Origin: Hyphococcus sp.
Lineage (GTDB): Bacteria; Pseudomonadota; Alphaproteobacteria; Caulobacterales; Parvularculaceae
DNA length: 64,000 nt
Assembly (NCBI GenBank): GCA_013002535.1
Contig: JABDJK010000059.1
Coordinates: forward strand, 1-64,000
Direction of reading: 5' to 3'
Shown here: piece after piece, positions 19,821-28,649 of the stretch
Position numbering within the stretch: position 1 is the stretch's first letter
Layout of the letters: each line of letters begins with the position of its first letter
Program-made: the position numbers and the translations under genes
Notes under the pieces: model-generated
Told to the model about the DNA's origin: nothing
The model's database searches: none
Seen by the model: only the letters and a program-made list of their open reading frames with translations

Positions 19821-20366
19821 CTAATTCTCTTGCGCTGGCCTTAGCTCGATCGCGAGCAATCCTTTGGGGCCCTCCGCAAAAGATACCTGCACAGGCTGCC
19901 CCTGGACAAGTTCGCCCATACCGCACCGTCGCGCAGTTTCCATGTGTACGAAAATGTCCGAGCTTTTGTCACCGCAGGTCAAAAATCCGTATCCTTTTGC
20001 GCGGTTAAACCACTTTACTTCAGCTAGACTGAACTCTCCCGCCGGCGTCTGACTGGGGATCGGCGCATCAACCGGTATGGAATTCGCCGTGGACTCGTCG
20101 ATTTCAAGAAGCTTCAACGCTTGAAGACCCTTCGATCGCCGCACGACTTCGCATTCAACGGTAGCGCCCTCGCGCGCTGAACTTAGCCCTGCAGCTTTCA
20201 AACATGAAAGATGGATGAGAATGTCGCCCTCGCCGCTTTCGGAAATCGCGAACCCGTATCCTTTAGCGGGATCGAACCATTTCACGACGCCGGAAAGCGT
20301 GAAGACTTCTTCATCCGTACCCGGCGTTTCGAGGGGCTCAGATAAATCCTTCGTCTCTTGCGCCAT
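19821..20366 (-). CDS. Double cold-shock-domain protein
   Basis: The 181-residue protein has two OB-fold cold-shock domains that bind single-stranded nucleic acid. The first (about 22-90) contains [13 protein letters not shown] and DILIHLSCL; the second (about 110-178) contains [13 protein letters not shown] and DIFVHMETA. These are the RNP1 and RNP2 motifs. Two-domain CspA-like proteins of this size are typical of Alphaproteobacteria. The upstream 197 bases to the YbjN gene are AT-rich and hold no gene; as with other csp genes they may form a long 5' leader. Confidence 0.92.
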   Translation of the reverse strand: MAQETKDLSEPLETPGTDEEVFTLSGVVKWFDPAKGYGFAISESGEGDILIHLSCLKAAGLSSAREGATVECEVVRRSKGLQALKLLEIDESTANSIPVDAPIPSQTPAGEFSLAEVKWFNRAKGYGFLTCGDKSSDIFVHMETARRCGMGELVQGQPVQVSFAEGPKGLLAIELRPAQEN

Positions 20367-20563
20367 GTCTCGTTACTGCCCCCGGGCCCTCAATATTTAT
20401 TTATGCAAACGCATGAATTTTTATCTCGACGCAAACTTACTGCATTACGAGAGGGCAACAATACATCGTTTTCGATAATTTCATACAATTTTTCGCCGGA
20501 AAGTTGTGGTGATTAGATAACATTACCTAACAACCATTGTGCGGCCAAAGAGATAATTATTGG

Positions 20564-21016
20564 TCAGGCGATCGTTTGAGATTCGAGATCGGACAGGAAT
20601 TTTGCAATTAACAACAAAAACACGTCGAAGTCAGACTCAATATTTTCAGCCGAAACACCGCCTGCAGAGTTTCGATCCATCTGGATTGCTACGTCACCAT
20701 CGCTGTCGATGTACGCCCGACCAAACTTTACTTCGTTATTAAAGCTATTCAAAAAATCATAGCCGATATCGCCAGAGCTAACACCCGGAACGAAAGTTAT
20801 ATAACTGATGTCGCTGTCAGCGCCAGCAACTCCGATGATAATGCTGTACTCGCCGACCGTGACAACGATTTTCGTACTATCGAAATCGCGAACAGCGTAG
20901 CCCTGTTCAGTCAATATTTTTGAAACTTCGCTCTTGGAGATGCTGCCAGCCAATGCGGCGGTCATCGAACCAAATGTCAACGCCGCTACAGCCGCTAGAG
21001 AAAGAATTACGCGCAT
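20564..21016 (-). CDS. YbjN domain protein, exported
   Basis: The 150-residue protein has a signal peptide ending near ALAGS (about residue 24) and a YbjN-type fold (about 28-145): TEQGYAVRDFDSTK and later VKFGRAYIDSDGDVAI are recognisable. YbjN-like proteins have no clear biochemical role. A perfect TTAA-N7-TTAAC CtrA-type box lies 29-44 bases upstream of the start, inside the probable promoter, so it may be a cell-cycle controlled envelope protein. It is transcribed alone. Confidence 0.82.
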   Translation of the reverse strand: MRVILSLAAVAALTFGSMTAALAGSISKSEVSKILTEQGYAVRDFDSTKIVVTVGEYSIIIGVAGADSDISYITFVPGVSSGDIGYDFLNSFNNEVKFGRAYIDSDGDVAIQMDRNSAGGVSAENIESDFDVFLLLIAKFLSDLESQTIA

Positions 21017-21044
21017 TTACCCCTCCGGACACTTACCCTCTATT

Positions 21045-21060
21045 AACCTTACGTTAACAA
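21045..21060. promoter_or_regulatory. CtrA-type binding site upstream of the YbjN gene
   Basis: The sequence TTAACCTTACGTTAAC matches the full CtrA consensus TTAA-N7-TTAAC without mismatch. It ends 29 bases before the ATG of the minus-strand YbjN gene (start 21016). The presence of rcdA and trcR in the window makes a CtrA regulon credible. Confidence 0.6.
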
Positions 21061-21160
21061 AGCCCGAATTCTCGTGCAATTCAATTATCCTCCCAAACCT
21101 GCAGGATTCAGCCATTTTTCGACCGGATGGCGCGGGTTGATGAGGGAATATTAGATGGAA

Positions 21161-21235
21161 TGGCAGGCCCTAGGGGAATCGAACCCCTCTTTCCAGGTTG
21201 AAAACCTGGCGTCCTAACCGATAGACGAAGGGCCC
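21161..21235 (-). tRNA. tRNA-Glu (anticodon TTC)
   Basis: A 75-nt minus-strand tRNA with acceptor GGGCCCT paired to AGGGCCT (a 1-72 G-T pair, as usual for bacterial tRNA-Glu), anticodon loop TTTTCAA (anticodon TTC), T-arm GGGGTTCGATTCCCC and encoded CCA. It stands alone between the YbjN gene and recJ. Confidence 0.97.
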
Positions 21236-21318
21236 GCACAATACGCTGCCGAGGCAGCGAACGCGGTGTATATGCGACGACTCCCCATCAATGCAAGTCC
21301 AAATTTCGCCCCAGAACT

Positions 21319-23142
21319 TCAATTTGCGACGGCGGCGTCGACGATCTGAAACTGGCCCGCGTTTCCGCCGCGCCAGTCGTCTTTGGTAACGCGGCCGGCG
21401 ACGTGGATGTGCTTACCGCGCACTAGCATTTCGCCCAATGGGCTATTGGCGCTTCGGAATGAAATTGCGCGAAACTGCATTCCATCCGGAGATGAAAGCG
21501 TCGCCGCAATATGGTCATTGCCGACAATTTTTGAATGAACCGAACGCACGTTTAGCAGGGCGAACACCGGCTCGGGATTACCAGGACCAAATGGCCCTGC
21601 GCTGGATATCAACTCGGCAAATGAAGCCGTTATCGCCGCGGGCGATATGACGCCATCTATTTCAATCTTTCGATTGACCCTCGCATCATCAATTTTGAGC
21701 GTTAGCTCGTCATTCAGATAATCACGAAGTTGCGAAACTTTGTCCGCATCAATGGTAAGCCCCGCCGCCATGGCGTGCCCCCCTCCGGCAATAAGGATTC
21801 CCTGAGCGTAAGCGTTAGAAATAACCGATCCCAAATCGATGTTTTCGATTGACCGTGCAGACCCCTTTCCTATGCCATTCTCGATTGCGATAACGACCGC
21901 GGGTCTATCGAACCGTTCTTTAATGCGCCCCGCGACGATCCCGACGACGCCGGCATGCCAATTATTGTTTGCAACAACGATAACCCCATTATCAGCAAGG
22001 CGTTCGTTCTCAATTTTCGCGATGGCTTCTTCGCAAACCTGTTGCTCGATTGCGCGCCGCTGCTTGTTCAGATCGTCCAATTTCAGCGCAAGAGCATGAC
22101 GCTTATCACCATCGTCAGTTGTCAATAACTCGAACGCCAATTGCGCATGGCCTATACGCCCCGCGGCGTTGATGCGCGGCCCTAGAACAAACCCTAAATC
22201 ATAGGTCGATTGCAATTCCTTTGCGCCGGCCGCCTCTCCCAATGCGACGAGCCCCGGATTTCCGTTTATGCGCAATTTCTTTAGACCTTGAGCGACAATT
22301 GCGCGTGTGACGCCAGACATTTCCATCACGTCTGCGACAAGTCCTAGGGCCGCCAAATCGAGATATTTTAAAGTGTCTGGCTCAGGGCGTTCCTCGAAAA
22401 AACCTTTGGAACGCAAAACCCGGTTAAGCGCGATGATCGCGAGAAATACTACACCCGCCGCTGATAAATTTTTCAACCCGGATTTGTCGCCGGGCGCATT
22501 CGGATTCACAACGGCCGCAGCGCTTGCCGGCGGCGAGCCTTGTATTAAGTGATGGTCAAAAACAATCGATGAGGCGCCCTTTGCCTTGAATTCAGCAAAA
22601 AGTTCGTCCGAGCTAGACCCGCAATCGACAGTCAAAACCAGCTCGACGCCTTGTTCGACGAGCACCCCGAACCCAGCCGCGCTTGGCCCGTATCCTTCCG
22701 TAAACCGATCCGGCAGGTGAACCCGAATATCGACGCCTATGGCATCGAAATAGAGTTTCAAAATTGAGGCGGCGGAAGTTCCGTCAACGTCGTAGTCGCC
22801 GAAGACGCCAATTTTTTTCTTCGCGCGTATCGCCTCCACGATAATTGCGGTCGCTTTTTCCATGTCGCATAGAACATATGGATCGGGTAAAATATCGCGT
22901 AGTTTTGGGTTCAGATATTGAACAGCACCATCGGGGCTAACGCCACGGCTCGCCAAAATACGCGCTAACAGCCGATCGATCTTGGCGTTCGATACGATAA
23001 ATGCGACGTCGCTGTCAGATGCTTTTCGATTGACCCAGCTTGCGCCTGAAGCTGTTTGCGCGACCGGCGAGGGCAGCAAGACAGCGCTGCCCAAATCTTC
23101 GTTCGGCTGAACAGCCGCCTCGACTATCAGATCAGGCGCCAC
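21319..23142 (-). CDS. recJ: Single-stranded-DNA-specific 5'-3' exonuclease RecJ
   Basis: RecJ degrades 5' single-stranded DNA in recombination and mismatch repair. The 607-residue protein has the DHH phosphoesterase motifs FGDYDVDGTSAASI (near residue 97) and VFDHHLIQG (near 195), a DLAALGLVADVM stretch near 250, the DHHA1 motif GGGHAMAAGLTI near 455 and a C-terminal OB domain. The start is GTG, and it overlaps the glpX stop by one base (TAGTG). glpX-recJ is a recurring gene order in this class, usually with hom upstream. Confidence 0.95.
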   Translation of the reverse strand: MAPDLIVEAAVQPNEDLGSAVLLPSPVAQTASGASWVNRKASDSDVAFIVSNAKIDRLLARILASRGVSPDGAVQYLNPKLRDILPDPYVLCDMEKATAIIVEAIRAKKKIGVFGDYDVDGTSAASILKLYFDAIGVDIRVHLPDRFTEGYGPSAAGFGVLVEQGVELVLTVDCGSSSDELFAEFKAKGASSIVFDHHLIQGSPPASAAAVVNPNAPGDKSGLKNLSAAGVVFLAIIALNRVLRSKGFFEERPEPDTLKYLDLAALGLVADVMEMSGVTRAIVAQGLKKLRINGNPGLVALGEAAGAKELQSTYDLGFVLGPRINAAGRIGHAQLAFELLTTDDGDKRHALALKLDDLNKQRRAIEQQVCEEAIAKIENERLADNGVIVVANNNWHAGVVGIVAGRIKERFDRPAVVIAIENGIGKGSARSIENIDLGSVISNAYAQGILIAGGGHAMAAGLTIDADKVSQLRDYLNDELTLKIDDARVNRKIEIDGVISPAAITASFAELISSAGPFGPGNPEPVFALLNVRSVHSKIVGNDHIAATLSSPDGMQFRAISFRSANSPLGEMLVRGKHIHVAGRVTKDDWRGGNAGQFQIVDAAVAN

Positions 23143-24101
23143 TACCTTTTAGATTTCGCGCGAATATATCGAATTGTGTTGGTCTTTGAACGCATAACCA
23201 CTGTGTGCGTGTTGACGTATCCGGGCTCCCAGTAGACGCCATCAAGCATGGTCCCATTGGTAACGCCGGTCGCCGCAAAGATCACATCGCCAGACGCCAG
23301 CTCCATGAGGGTGTACTTCTTATCGAGGTCCTTAATGCCAATACGTTCTGCGCGTGCACGCTCCTCATCTGTTCGGAAAAATAACCGCCCCTGCATCTGA
23401 CCGCCGACGCATCTAAGCGCCGCTGCTGCGAGAACGCCTTCTGGGGCGCCGCCCTGACCGACATAGAGATCAATCCCGGTCGATTTTTCCGCTGTATGGA
23501 AAACGCCAGCAACATCACCATCAGGGATCAGAAAAACGCGCGATCCCATTTTTCGGGCGCCGTCAATCAGCGGCTGGTGCCGCTCGCGATCGAGAATACA
23601 CAGCGTAATTTCCGACGTTGGCGTGCCTTTTTCTTTGGCGAGCGCCTCAATATTTTCTTCTACCGGCGCATCAAGATTGATTATTCCATCTGGATATCCT
23701 GGCCCACAAGCTATCTTGTCCATGTAAACATCGGGGGCGTGGAGCAAAGTTCCGCCTTGCGCCATTGCAACGACGGCAAGTGCGTTTGACATGGCCTTTG
23801 CAGTCAGCGTCGTTCCTTCCAGCGGATCGAGCGCAATATCGACTTTTGGACCGTTGCCGCGCCCGACTTTCTCGCCAATATACAGCATTGGCGCTTCGTC
23901 TCGCTCGCCCTCTCCGATCACAACTGTGCCATCGATTTCCAGCTTGTTGAACGCTTCGCGCAGCGCCGAAACCGCTGCTTCGTCGGCGCCCTCCTTATCT
24001 CCGCGGCCGATCATTGTTGAGGCGGCAACGGCCGCGGCTTCCGTGCACCGACCGACTTCCATAGTTAGCACGCGATCCAGAAATTCTTCGTCATTCATCA
24101 T
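23142..24101 (-). CDS. glpX: Class II fructose-1,6-bisphosphatase
   Basis: GlpX hydrolyses fructose-1,6-bisphosphate, the gluconeogenic step. The 319-residue protein has VIGEGERDEAPMLYIGE near residue 60, the metal and phosphate motif DPLEGTTLTAKAMSNA near 92, and GGAPEGVLAAAALRC near 195, all typical of the lithium-sensitive FBPase family. The two-gene unit glpX-recJ is transcribed away from the phaC promoter region. In an Entner-Doudoroff organism this enzyme feeds hexose synthesis from three-carbon substrates. Confidence 0.95.
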   Translation of the reverse strand: MMNDEEFLDRVLTMEVGRCTEAAAVAASTMIGRGDKEGADEAAVSALREAFNKLEIDGTVVIGEGERDEAPMLYIGEKVGRGNGPKVDIALDPLEGTTLTAKAMSNALAVVAMAQGGTLLHAPDVYMDKIACGPGYPDGIINLDAPVEENIEALAKEKGTPTSEITLCILDRERHQPLIDGARKMGSRVFLIPDGDVAGVFHTAEKSTGIDLYVGQGGAPEGVLAAAALRCVGGQMQGRLFFRTDEERARAERIGIKDLDKKYTLMELASGDVIFAATGVTNGTMLDGVYWEPGYVNTHTVVMRSKTNTIRYIRAKSKR

Positions 24102-24119
24102 ATTCAGAATACTCTTTGT

Positions 24120-24575
24120 CTATTTTTCCTGAGGTGATCGTAATGGTTCTGTTCGTTCACCTTGCGCAGATAGCTCGTCACGTTCCAATTGCTCCAGCAA
24201 ATCGTCTGTTCGCTTCTCTAAATCCGTGACAGCTTGGCGTTCTTCTTGCGACGCCTTTCGATCTGCATCAATTGCGGACGTCAACTCATCTCTGGCATAA
24301 ATTATGATATCGGATTGCCGCTGCGCTTCTGATTTATCCGGCCTTTCCAAAATCAAACCCGCTGTAGGCGTTTCGGATAAAATGGGAAATTTTTCGTCAA
24401 CGCGCTCTCCCCGTGCAGCAACAATTTCCTCAATTTTCGGGTTTGGCTCTTTTTCAGAGGCAATTTCCTCATATTTGAAAATACCCGGCGGGACGAACCG
24501 TTGCAGACTGGAATTTGCACATGCCGTAGAAAGGAAGAAAATCGGTATTATTATCAACTCAATCGAACGACGCAT
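24120..24575 (-). CDS. Hypothetical coiled-coil lipoprotein
   Basis: Start at ATG 24575 gives 151 residues; an upstream TTG at 24587 is less likely. The leader MRRSIELIIIPIFFLSTAC has a lipobox STAC. The mature part is charged, and the last 70 residues, rich in Glu, Arg and Gln (SEAQRQSDIIIYARDEL onward), should form a coiled coil. I do not recognise a family. It is 18 bases upstream of glpX on the same strand and divergent from phaC. Confidence 0.62.
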   Translation of the reverse strand: MRRSIELIIIPIFFLSTACANSSLQRFVPPGIFKYEEIASEKEPNPKIEEIVAARGERVDEKFPILSETPTAGLILERPDKSEAQRQSDIIIYARDELTSAIDADRKASQEERQAVTDLEKRTDDLLEQLERDELSAQGERTEPLRSPQEK

Positions 24576-24668
24576 CTTACAGTCCAACTCTTGAAAGCCT
24601 ATAAAGGTTTGTGTTCTCTCGTTAAACCCTTAACCGGCGTTGGCGCGCAAGGCGCTCAACAATATCAA

Positions 24669-26615
24669 ATGGCAAAAAATAGCAAACCCTCAGAAAAAAA
24701 AGCCTCAAAGGGCAAGAAATCGAACAAAAGCGCGACCAGCGCTGCTTCGACCTGTGTGAACGCGGCTGAAAAATCCGAAAAAACAACGCCAGCCGACGCC
24801 GGCAAATACGAAAAAGACGAGCGCATATTCCAGGATTTTGACTCACTCACCGAATATTTGACGGAAGTTTCGGGCCGCAGTCAGGATATCATTTCCAAGT
24901 TTTTCAACCGAAGCCCAGACGTTAGCGATTTTGCGAAAGGAAATAAATCGGCGGACCCGCTGAATATTGGAAATGCGTATCAGGAAATGGTGAAAGGCTT
25001 TTCAGCCGATCCAGGCACAGTCGTGCAACGGCAATTCGTCCTGTGGGGCGAGTACGCCCGCTTAATGGCGAATATGCAAAAACGGATTACTGGCGAAACA
25101 GTCAAGCCCGCGGCAGCGCCGACCAGCGACGATAAAAGGTTTAGGCATCCGGCATGGGATGAAAACCCAATGCTTGATTTCACCAAACAAAGTTACCTCG
25201 TTTTGGCGAAGTGGCTTGAGGAAACCATGGAGTCGATTGAGGGCCTGGACGAGCACGAAAAAGCAAAAGCAATATTCTATACGAAGCAGTTCATTGACGC
25301 CTGTTCACCGACAAATGTGCCGATATTGAATCCCGAAGTCGTCGAGGCGACCATCGAAAGCAAAGGCGAAAATCTTCTAAAGGGCCTCAACAACTTCCTC
25401 GAAGATGTCGACCGCGGTGATGGCAATATTGCAATTCGTCAGGCCGATCTTGAGTTCTTTGAGCTGGGAAAGAATATAGCGACGACACCCGGCAAAGTGG
25501 TGTTTCGAAACGATCTAATAGAGCTCATTCAGTATGCGCCTGTTACTGACGAAGTCGCCGAAACGCCGCTCCTCATAATACCGCCATGGATCAACAAGTT
25601 TTACATCCTCGATCTTCAGCCGCAAAACTCATTTATCAAATGGGCGACGGAACAGGGGCGAACAGTTTTCGTGATTTCGTGGGTGAACCCTGGTCCAGAA
25701 CTTAAAGAAAAGACGTTTGAAGACTACATTGCAGAGGGGCTGTTTGAGGCTCTCGACGCCGTTAAGGCGGCAACCGGAGCGCCCAAGGCCGACACAATTG
25801 GCTATTGTATTGGCGGTACCATGCTCTCTACCGCCCTCGCCCTGATGGCGAAGCGCGGCGATGACCGGATCAATTCGGCGACTTTTTTTACAGCGCAGGC
25901 GGATTTTGAGGAAGCCGGCGATCTCCTTCTTTTTGTCGATGACGAACAGCTGGATTCGATTGAAAAACAGATGGACGCTGCCGGCGGCGTTTTAGAAGGC
26001 CGCTCTATGGCGACCACCTTCAACATGTTGCGGTCAAACGATCTGATCTGGTCATTCGTGATCGACAACTACATGAAGGGTAAGGATCCCGCGCGGTTCG
26101 ACCTGTTATTCTGGAATTCTGACGCGACACGAATGCCGAAGAAAGTTCATTTGTTTTATTTGCGTGAATTCTATCAGTATAATCGCCTCGCCGAAGGCGA
26201 GATGGTGATGGGCGGCGAAACACTCGACCTCTCGAAAGTGAATATTCCCATATACATGCAGGCCGGTGAGACGGATCACATAGCGCCGCACAACTCGGTT
26301 TATCGCACGGCTAAATTATATGCTTCAGGCGACAACCAAAACGTAACCTACATGCTTGCTGGCTCCGGACACATTGCCGGCGTTATCAATCATCCGGACA
26401 AAAAGAAATATCACCACTCGACCTATTCTGGATTGCCCGACTCGATTGCCGAGTGGAAAGCGAAAGCCAAAAAACATCCGGGAAGCTGGTGGCCGCATTG
26501 GCTGAATTGGATCAATAAACAAAGCTCTGGAACGACGGCAGCGCGAATTCCCGGCGACGGCGAATTGCCGGTATTATGCGACGCGCCCGGAACCTATGTC
26601 CGCGTTAAATCATAG
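24669..26615 (+). CDS. phaC: Class I poly(3-hydroxyalkanoate) synthase
   Basis: PhaC polymerises hydroxyacyl-CoA into PHA storage granules. From ATG 24669 the protein is 648 residues. The lipase-like box GYCIGG holds the catalytic Cys380; the Asp is in AGETDHIAP and the His in AGSGHIAG near the C-terminus. The N-terminal 60 residues are rich in Lys, Ser and Ala and low in complexity, then PhaC_N and alpha/beta domains follow. The frame runs open 168 bases further upstream, but that part overlaps the divergent lipoprotein and has no family likeness. No phasin or phaR is adjacent. Confidence 0.94.
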   Translation: MAKNSKPSEKKASKGKKSNKSATSAASTCVNAAEKSEKTTPADAGKYEKDERIFQDFDSLTEYLTEVSGRSQDIISKFFNRSPDVSDFAKGNKSADPLNIGNAYQEMVKGFSADPGTVVQRQFVLWGEYARLMANMQKRITGETVKPAAAPTSDDKRFRHPAWDENPMLDFTKQSYLVLAKWLEETMESIEGLDEHEKAKAIFYTKQFIDACSPTNVPILNPEVVEATIESKGENLLKGLNNFLEDVDRGDGNIAIRQADLEFFELGKNIATTPGKVVFRNDLIELIQYAPVTDEVAETPLLIIPPWINKFYILDLQPQNSFIKWATEQGRTVFVISWVNPGPELKEKTFEDYIAEGLFEALDAVKAATGAPKADTIGYCIGGTMLSTALALMAKRGDDRINSATFFTAQADFEEAGDLLLFVDDEQLDSIEKQMDAAGGVLEGRSMATTFNMLRSNDLIWSFVIDNYMKGKDPARFDLLFWNSDATRMPKKVHLFYLREFYQYNRLAEGEMVMGGETLDLSKVNIPIYMQAGETDHIAPHNSVYRTAKLYASGDNQNVTYMLAGSGHIAGVINHPDKKKYHHSTYSGLPDSIAEWKAKAKKHPGSWWPHWLNWINKQSSGTTAARIPGDGELPVLCDAPGTYVRVKS

Positions 26616-26641
26616 CGGTACAGGCAGCGACAAAAATTAAA

Positions 26642-26657
26642 TTAACGTTTCGTTAAC
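26642..26657. promoter_or_regulatory. CtrA-type binding site upstream of a small unknown gene
   Basis: TTAACGTTTCGTTAAC is a mismatch-free TTAA-N7-TTAAC box. It lies 26 bases after the phaC stop and 43 bases before the ATG of the small gene at 26700, where a -35 region would be expected. Confidence 0.6.
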
Positions 26658-26699
26658 CAGTTCGAATCAAGTTTTGACGGTTCGAAATCCGGGGCGGGC

Positions 26700-26924
26700 A
26701 TGAGTAAAATCGATATAACCACACGGGATTTGTACAAGCGTCTCGGATCAGACAGCAGATCGCGTAGTGTCCGCGCTGATGCCCTGTTTCGACGCTTGCG
26801 AGCGGAGACCCAACCTACCGCAGAGGAATTGTTGTCCGGCGCGCCGCGCAAGCTTTTTGTCGCCGATAAAAACCCGATAGTTAAGACCGTTAGGAAAATT
26901 CGCCATCCGAAGAACGCTGTTTAA
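26700..26924 (+). CDS. Hypothetical small basic protein, possible CtrA target
   Basis: This is a 74-residue protein of unrecognised family, rich in Arg, Lys and Leu ([20 protein letters not shown], then [15 protein letters not shown]), without signal peptide or membrane segment; an RNA- or DNA-binding role is only a guess. Support for it being real comes from a GGGGCGGGC stretch just before the ATG, a perfect CtrA box at 26642-26657, and a 4-base convergent overlap with the end of grxD. It would be a short monocistronic transcript. Confidence 0.55.
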   Translation: MSKIDITTRDLYKRLGSDSRSRSVRADALFRRLRAETQPTAEELLSGAPRKLFVADKNPIVKTVRKIRHPKNAV

Positions 26925-27241
26925 GCAGCCAGCGGAATTCCCTTTTCCGCGAGCATCGTTTTCAGCTCGCCTTTTTCAAACATCTCTTTGACAATGTCAC
27001 AGCCGCCAACAAACTCCCCTTTGACGTAAAGCTGCGGAATTGTTGGCCAATCGGAAAATTCCTTAATGCCCTGGCGTATTTCGTCGGATTCAAGAACGTT
27101 CTGCGATCCGAAAGTAACGCCCAAATAATCCAAAATCTGAACGACCACAGATGAAAACCCGCATTGCGGAAATTGTGGTGTTCCCTTCATGAAGAGAACA
27201 ACATCGTTTTCTTTGATAATATTTTCAATTTCGGCGGTCAC
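26921..27241 (-). CDS. grxD: Monothiol glutaredoxin (Grx4 type)
   Basis: Monothiol CGFS glutaredoxins bind a glutathione-ligated 2Fe-2S cluster and take part in iron-sulfur delivery. The core shows [17 protein letters not shown], then the glutathione-binding [18 protein letters not shown]. The length is decided by the start: GTG 27241 gives 106 residues, matching family length, while TTG 27304 gives 127 and overlaps the upstream gene by 26 bases. Neither has a strong ribosome site. I prefer the GTG, because homologous sequence begins right there. Confidence 0.9.
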   Translation of the reverse strand: MTAEIENIIKENDVVLFMKGTPQFPQCGFSSVVVQILDYLGVTFGSQNVLESDEIRQGIKEFSDWPTIPQLYVKGEFVGGCDIVKEMFEKGELKTMLAEKGIPLAA

Positions 27242-27278
27242 TGATTTCTCGCTTATCGTCTGTTGCAACTCATCATAG

Positions 27279-28145
27279 CTAGGCGCCGCGCTCGGTTGCG
27301 TCAAGGGACGCCGCGAGGCTTTTCAGGCCATTTTCCAGGGTCGTTGAACCCAGTTGAACTACGGCGCCAATAGGGATCTTGTCTGTTTCCGCCCGGGCGA
27401 TCTGAGCGGTGGACAAAGGAGCATTTACGCCAATCTTCTCAATTGCGCGAACCGCTGGCCTAACAAGGCTTAAAGGTGCGCCAATGGCTATCGCGCGAAC
27501 GCAAGTCGCCTTCACTACCTCAAGATGCAGCTGCTTTAGCGACACCGCATCAGGTCCGCCAACCGCGACCAATTCCGATTTTCGATGGCCGTTAAGTAAA
27601 GCATCAACGGCGACGCCTGCAAGATCGCGATAGAATACCGGCTGCTGCAGTGCTTCGCCTGAACCGAAAATAGGCGAAAATCGAAACCGCTTAACGAACG
27701 TCATGAGCCGGCTCAAATTGCCATCGCCGGGATAACCGTAGATCATCGTCGGACGGAGAATTGTCGCTTGCGGGGCAATTTGGCTGATACCACGCTCGGC
27801 TTGCAATAGCGCCGCGTAAACGGGCGCCTCCGGATCGATGGTGACGTTATTGCTGGAAAAGAAGATTGCGCGCGCATCCTTCCGCAGCGACTTTGCAGAT
27901 TTCTCGCATACGGTAAGTATCGGTGTAAAAATGACGCCATCAGCGCGGGCAATCATCGCCTCTGCGGCTGTTCCGTCATTAAGATCAAGCTGCTCAATCT
28001 TCAGGTTATCGTCAGTCAGCTCAAGTAATCGCGCGGAATCGGAATGACGATAGGTGGCGACGACGGAAAAACCTTTCGCTAATAGGCGTTTTACGATTTC
28101 GAGCCCAAGCGGTTTCGCGGCGCCGACAACCAAAATGTTCTTCAT
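27279..28145 (-). CDS. NAD(P)-binding Rossmann-fold protein (atypical SDR / NAD-dependent epimerase type)
   Basis: The protein is 288 residues from ATG 28145. The N-terminal nucleotide motif is [17 protein letters not shown], a TGxxGxxG variant, followed by [14 protein letters not shown] with the family Tyr replaced in part, and a C-terminal substrate region. It resembles NmrA-like or UDP-glucose-epimerase-like sugar or quinone-associated proteins (similar to the complex I NDUFA9-type group); specific function unknown. The start overlaps the stop of the Cys-rich lipoprotein gene by one base, so the two share a message, with grxD downstream. Confidence 0.78.
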   Translation of the reverse strand: MKNILVVGAAKPLGLEIVKRLLAKGFSVVATYRHSDSARLLELTDDNLKIEQLDLNDGTAAEAMIARADGVIFTPILTVCEKSAKSLRKDARAIFFSSNNVTIDPEAPVYAALLQAERGISQIAPQATILRPTMIYGYPGDGNLSRLMTFVKRFRFSPIFGSGEALQQPVFYRDLAGVAVDALLNGHRKSELVAVGGPDAVSLKQLHLEVVKATCVRAIAIGAPLSLVRPAVRAIEKIGVNAPLSTAQIARAETDKIPIGAVVQLGSTTLENGLKSLAASLDATERGA

Positions 28146-28549
28146 CAATCAACGCAAATTGCCGGATCGACCGATCCATTTGTTATCGTCGCGTAACAGC
28201 CAAACGGGCTATTGTTAACCTGACAGATGCCTTTGGCCTCTCCGGGGGCCGCGTTATAATCCGTCATCCGATCATCGGCGCGGCATTCTCCTTCGCAATC
28301 GCCGCCATCGGTGCAAACTGTGCTGGCATCGCCATAGGGTATGACGCACATAGGCAACCCAAGCATCCCTTCTGCGCGCACCTCACCGCCGTTTTCGAGA
28401 CACGCCTCTTTGTCGATTTTCGCCCAGGCGTCTTCGCGCATTTCTTCCATGGTTTTCGTGTCCGAAGCGGTATCGTCCTCCGTGACTTCCGCCGTCGAAC
28501 AGGCAACGATCATCGTTAAACTTAACAATGAAAACAATAGCTTTTGCAT
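28145..28549 (-). CDS. Small Cys-rich lipoprotein
   Basis: From ATG 28549 the protein has 134 residues. The leader MQKLLFSLLSLTMIVAC contains a clear lipobox, then an acidic Thr/Glu/Asp linker (about 18-38) and a compact domain with eight further cysteines (EACLENG, PMCV, TVCT, GDCE, GECR, GICQ, FGCY, AICV), enough for four disulfides. It is therefore likely an envelope protein folded by Dsb-type oxidation. Family not recognised. The frame runs open further upstream, but the start is fixed by the leader peptide. Confidence 0.72.
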   Translation of the reverse strand: MQKLLFSLLSLTMIVACSTAEVTEDDTASDTKTMEEMREDAWAKIDKEACLENGGEVRAEGMLGLPMCVIPYGDASTVCTDGGDCEGECRADDRMTDYNAAPGEAKGICQVNNSPFGCYATITNGSVDPAICVD

Positions 28550-28649
28550 GGCGTTCTTTCCGGTCATTGTGCCGACCAGAATTGTGTACGATAAATCGCT
28601 AAAGCCGAACAGCCCGAAAAGCCTTGGCGGACGCAACGAGCGATTTAAT

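Noticed and set aside
24630-24660. CtrA box near GTTAAACCCTTAACC before phaC
   Set aside because: The two TTAA halves are spaced by four bases rather than seven.
24501-24668. In-frame upstream extension of phaC (56 codons)
   Set aside because: It overlaps the divergent lipoprotein gene and has no PhaC likeness; ATG 24669 starts the normal tail.
28341-28649. Upstream extension of the paraoxonase-like gene
   Set aside because: It is antisense to the Cys-rich lipoprotein; the anchor segment fixes the start at 28650.
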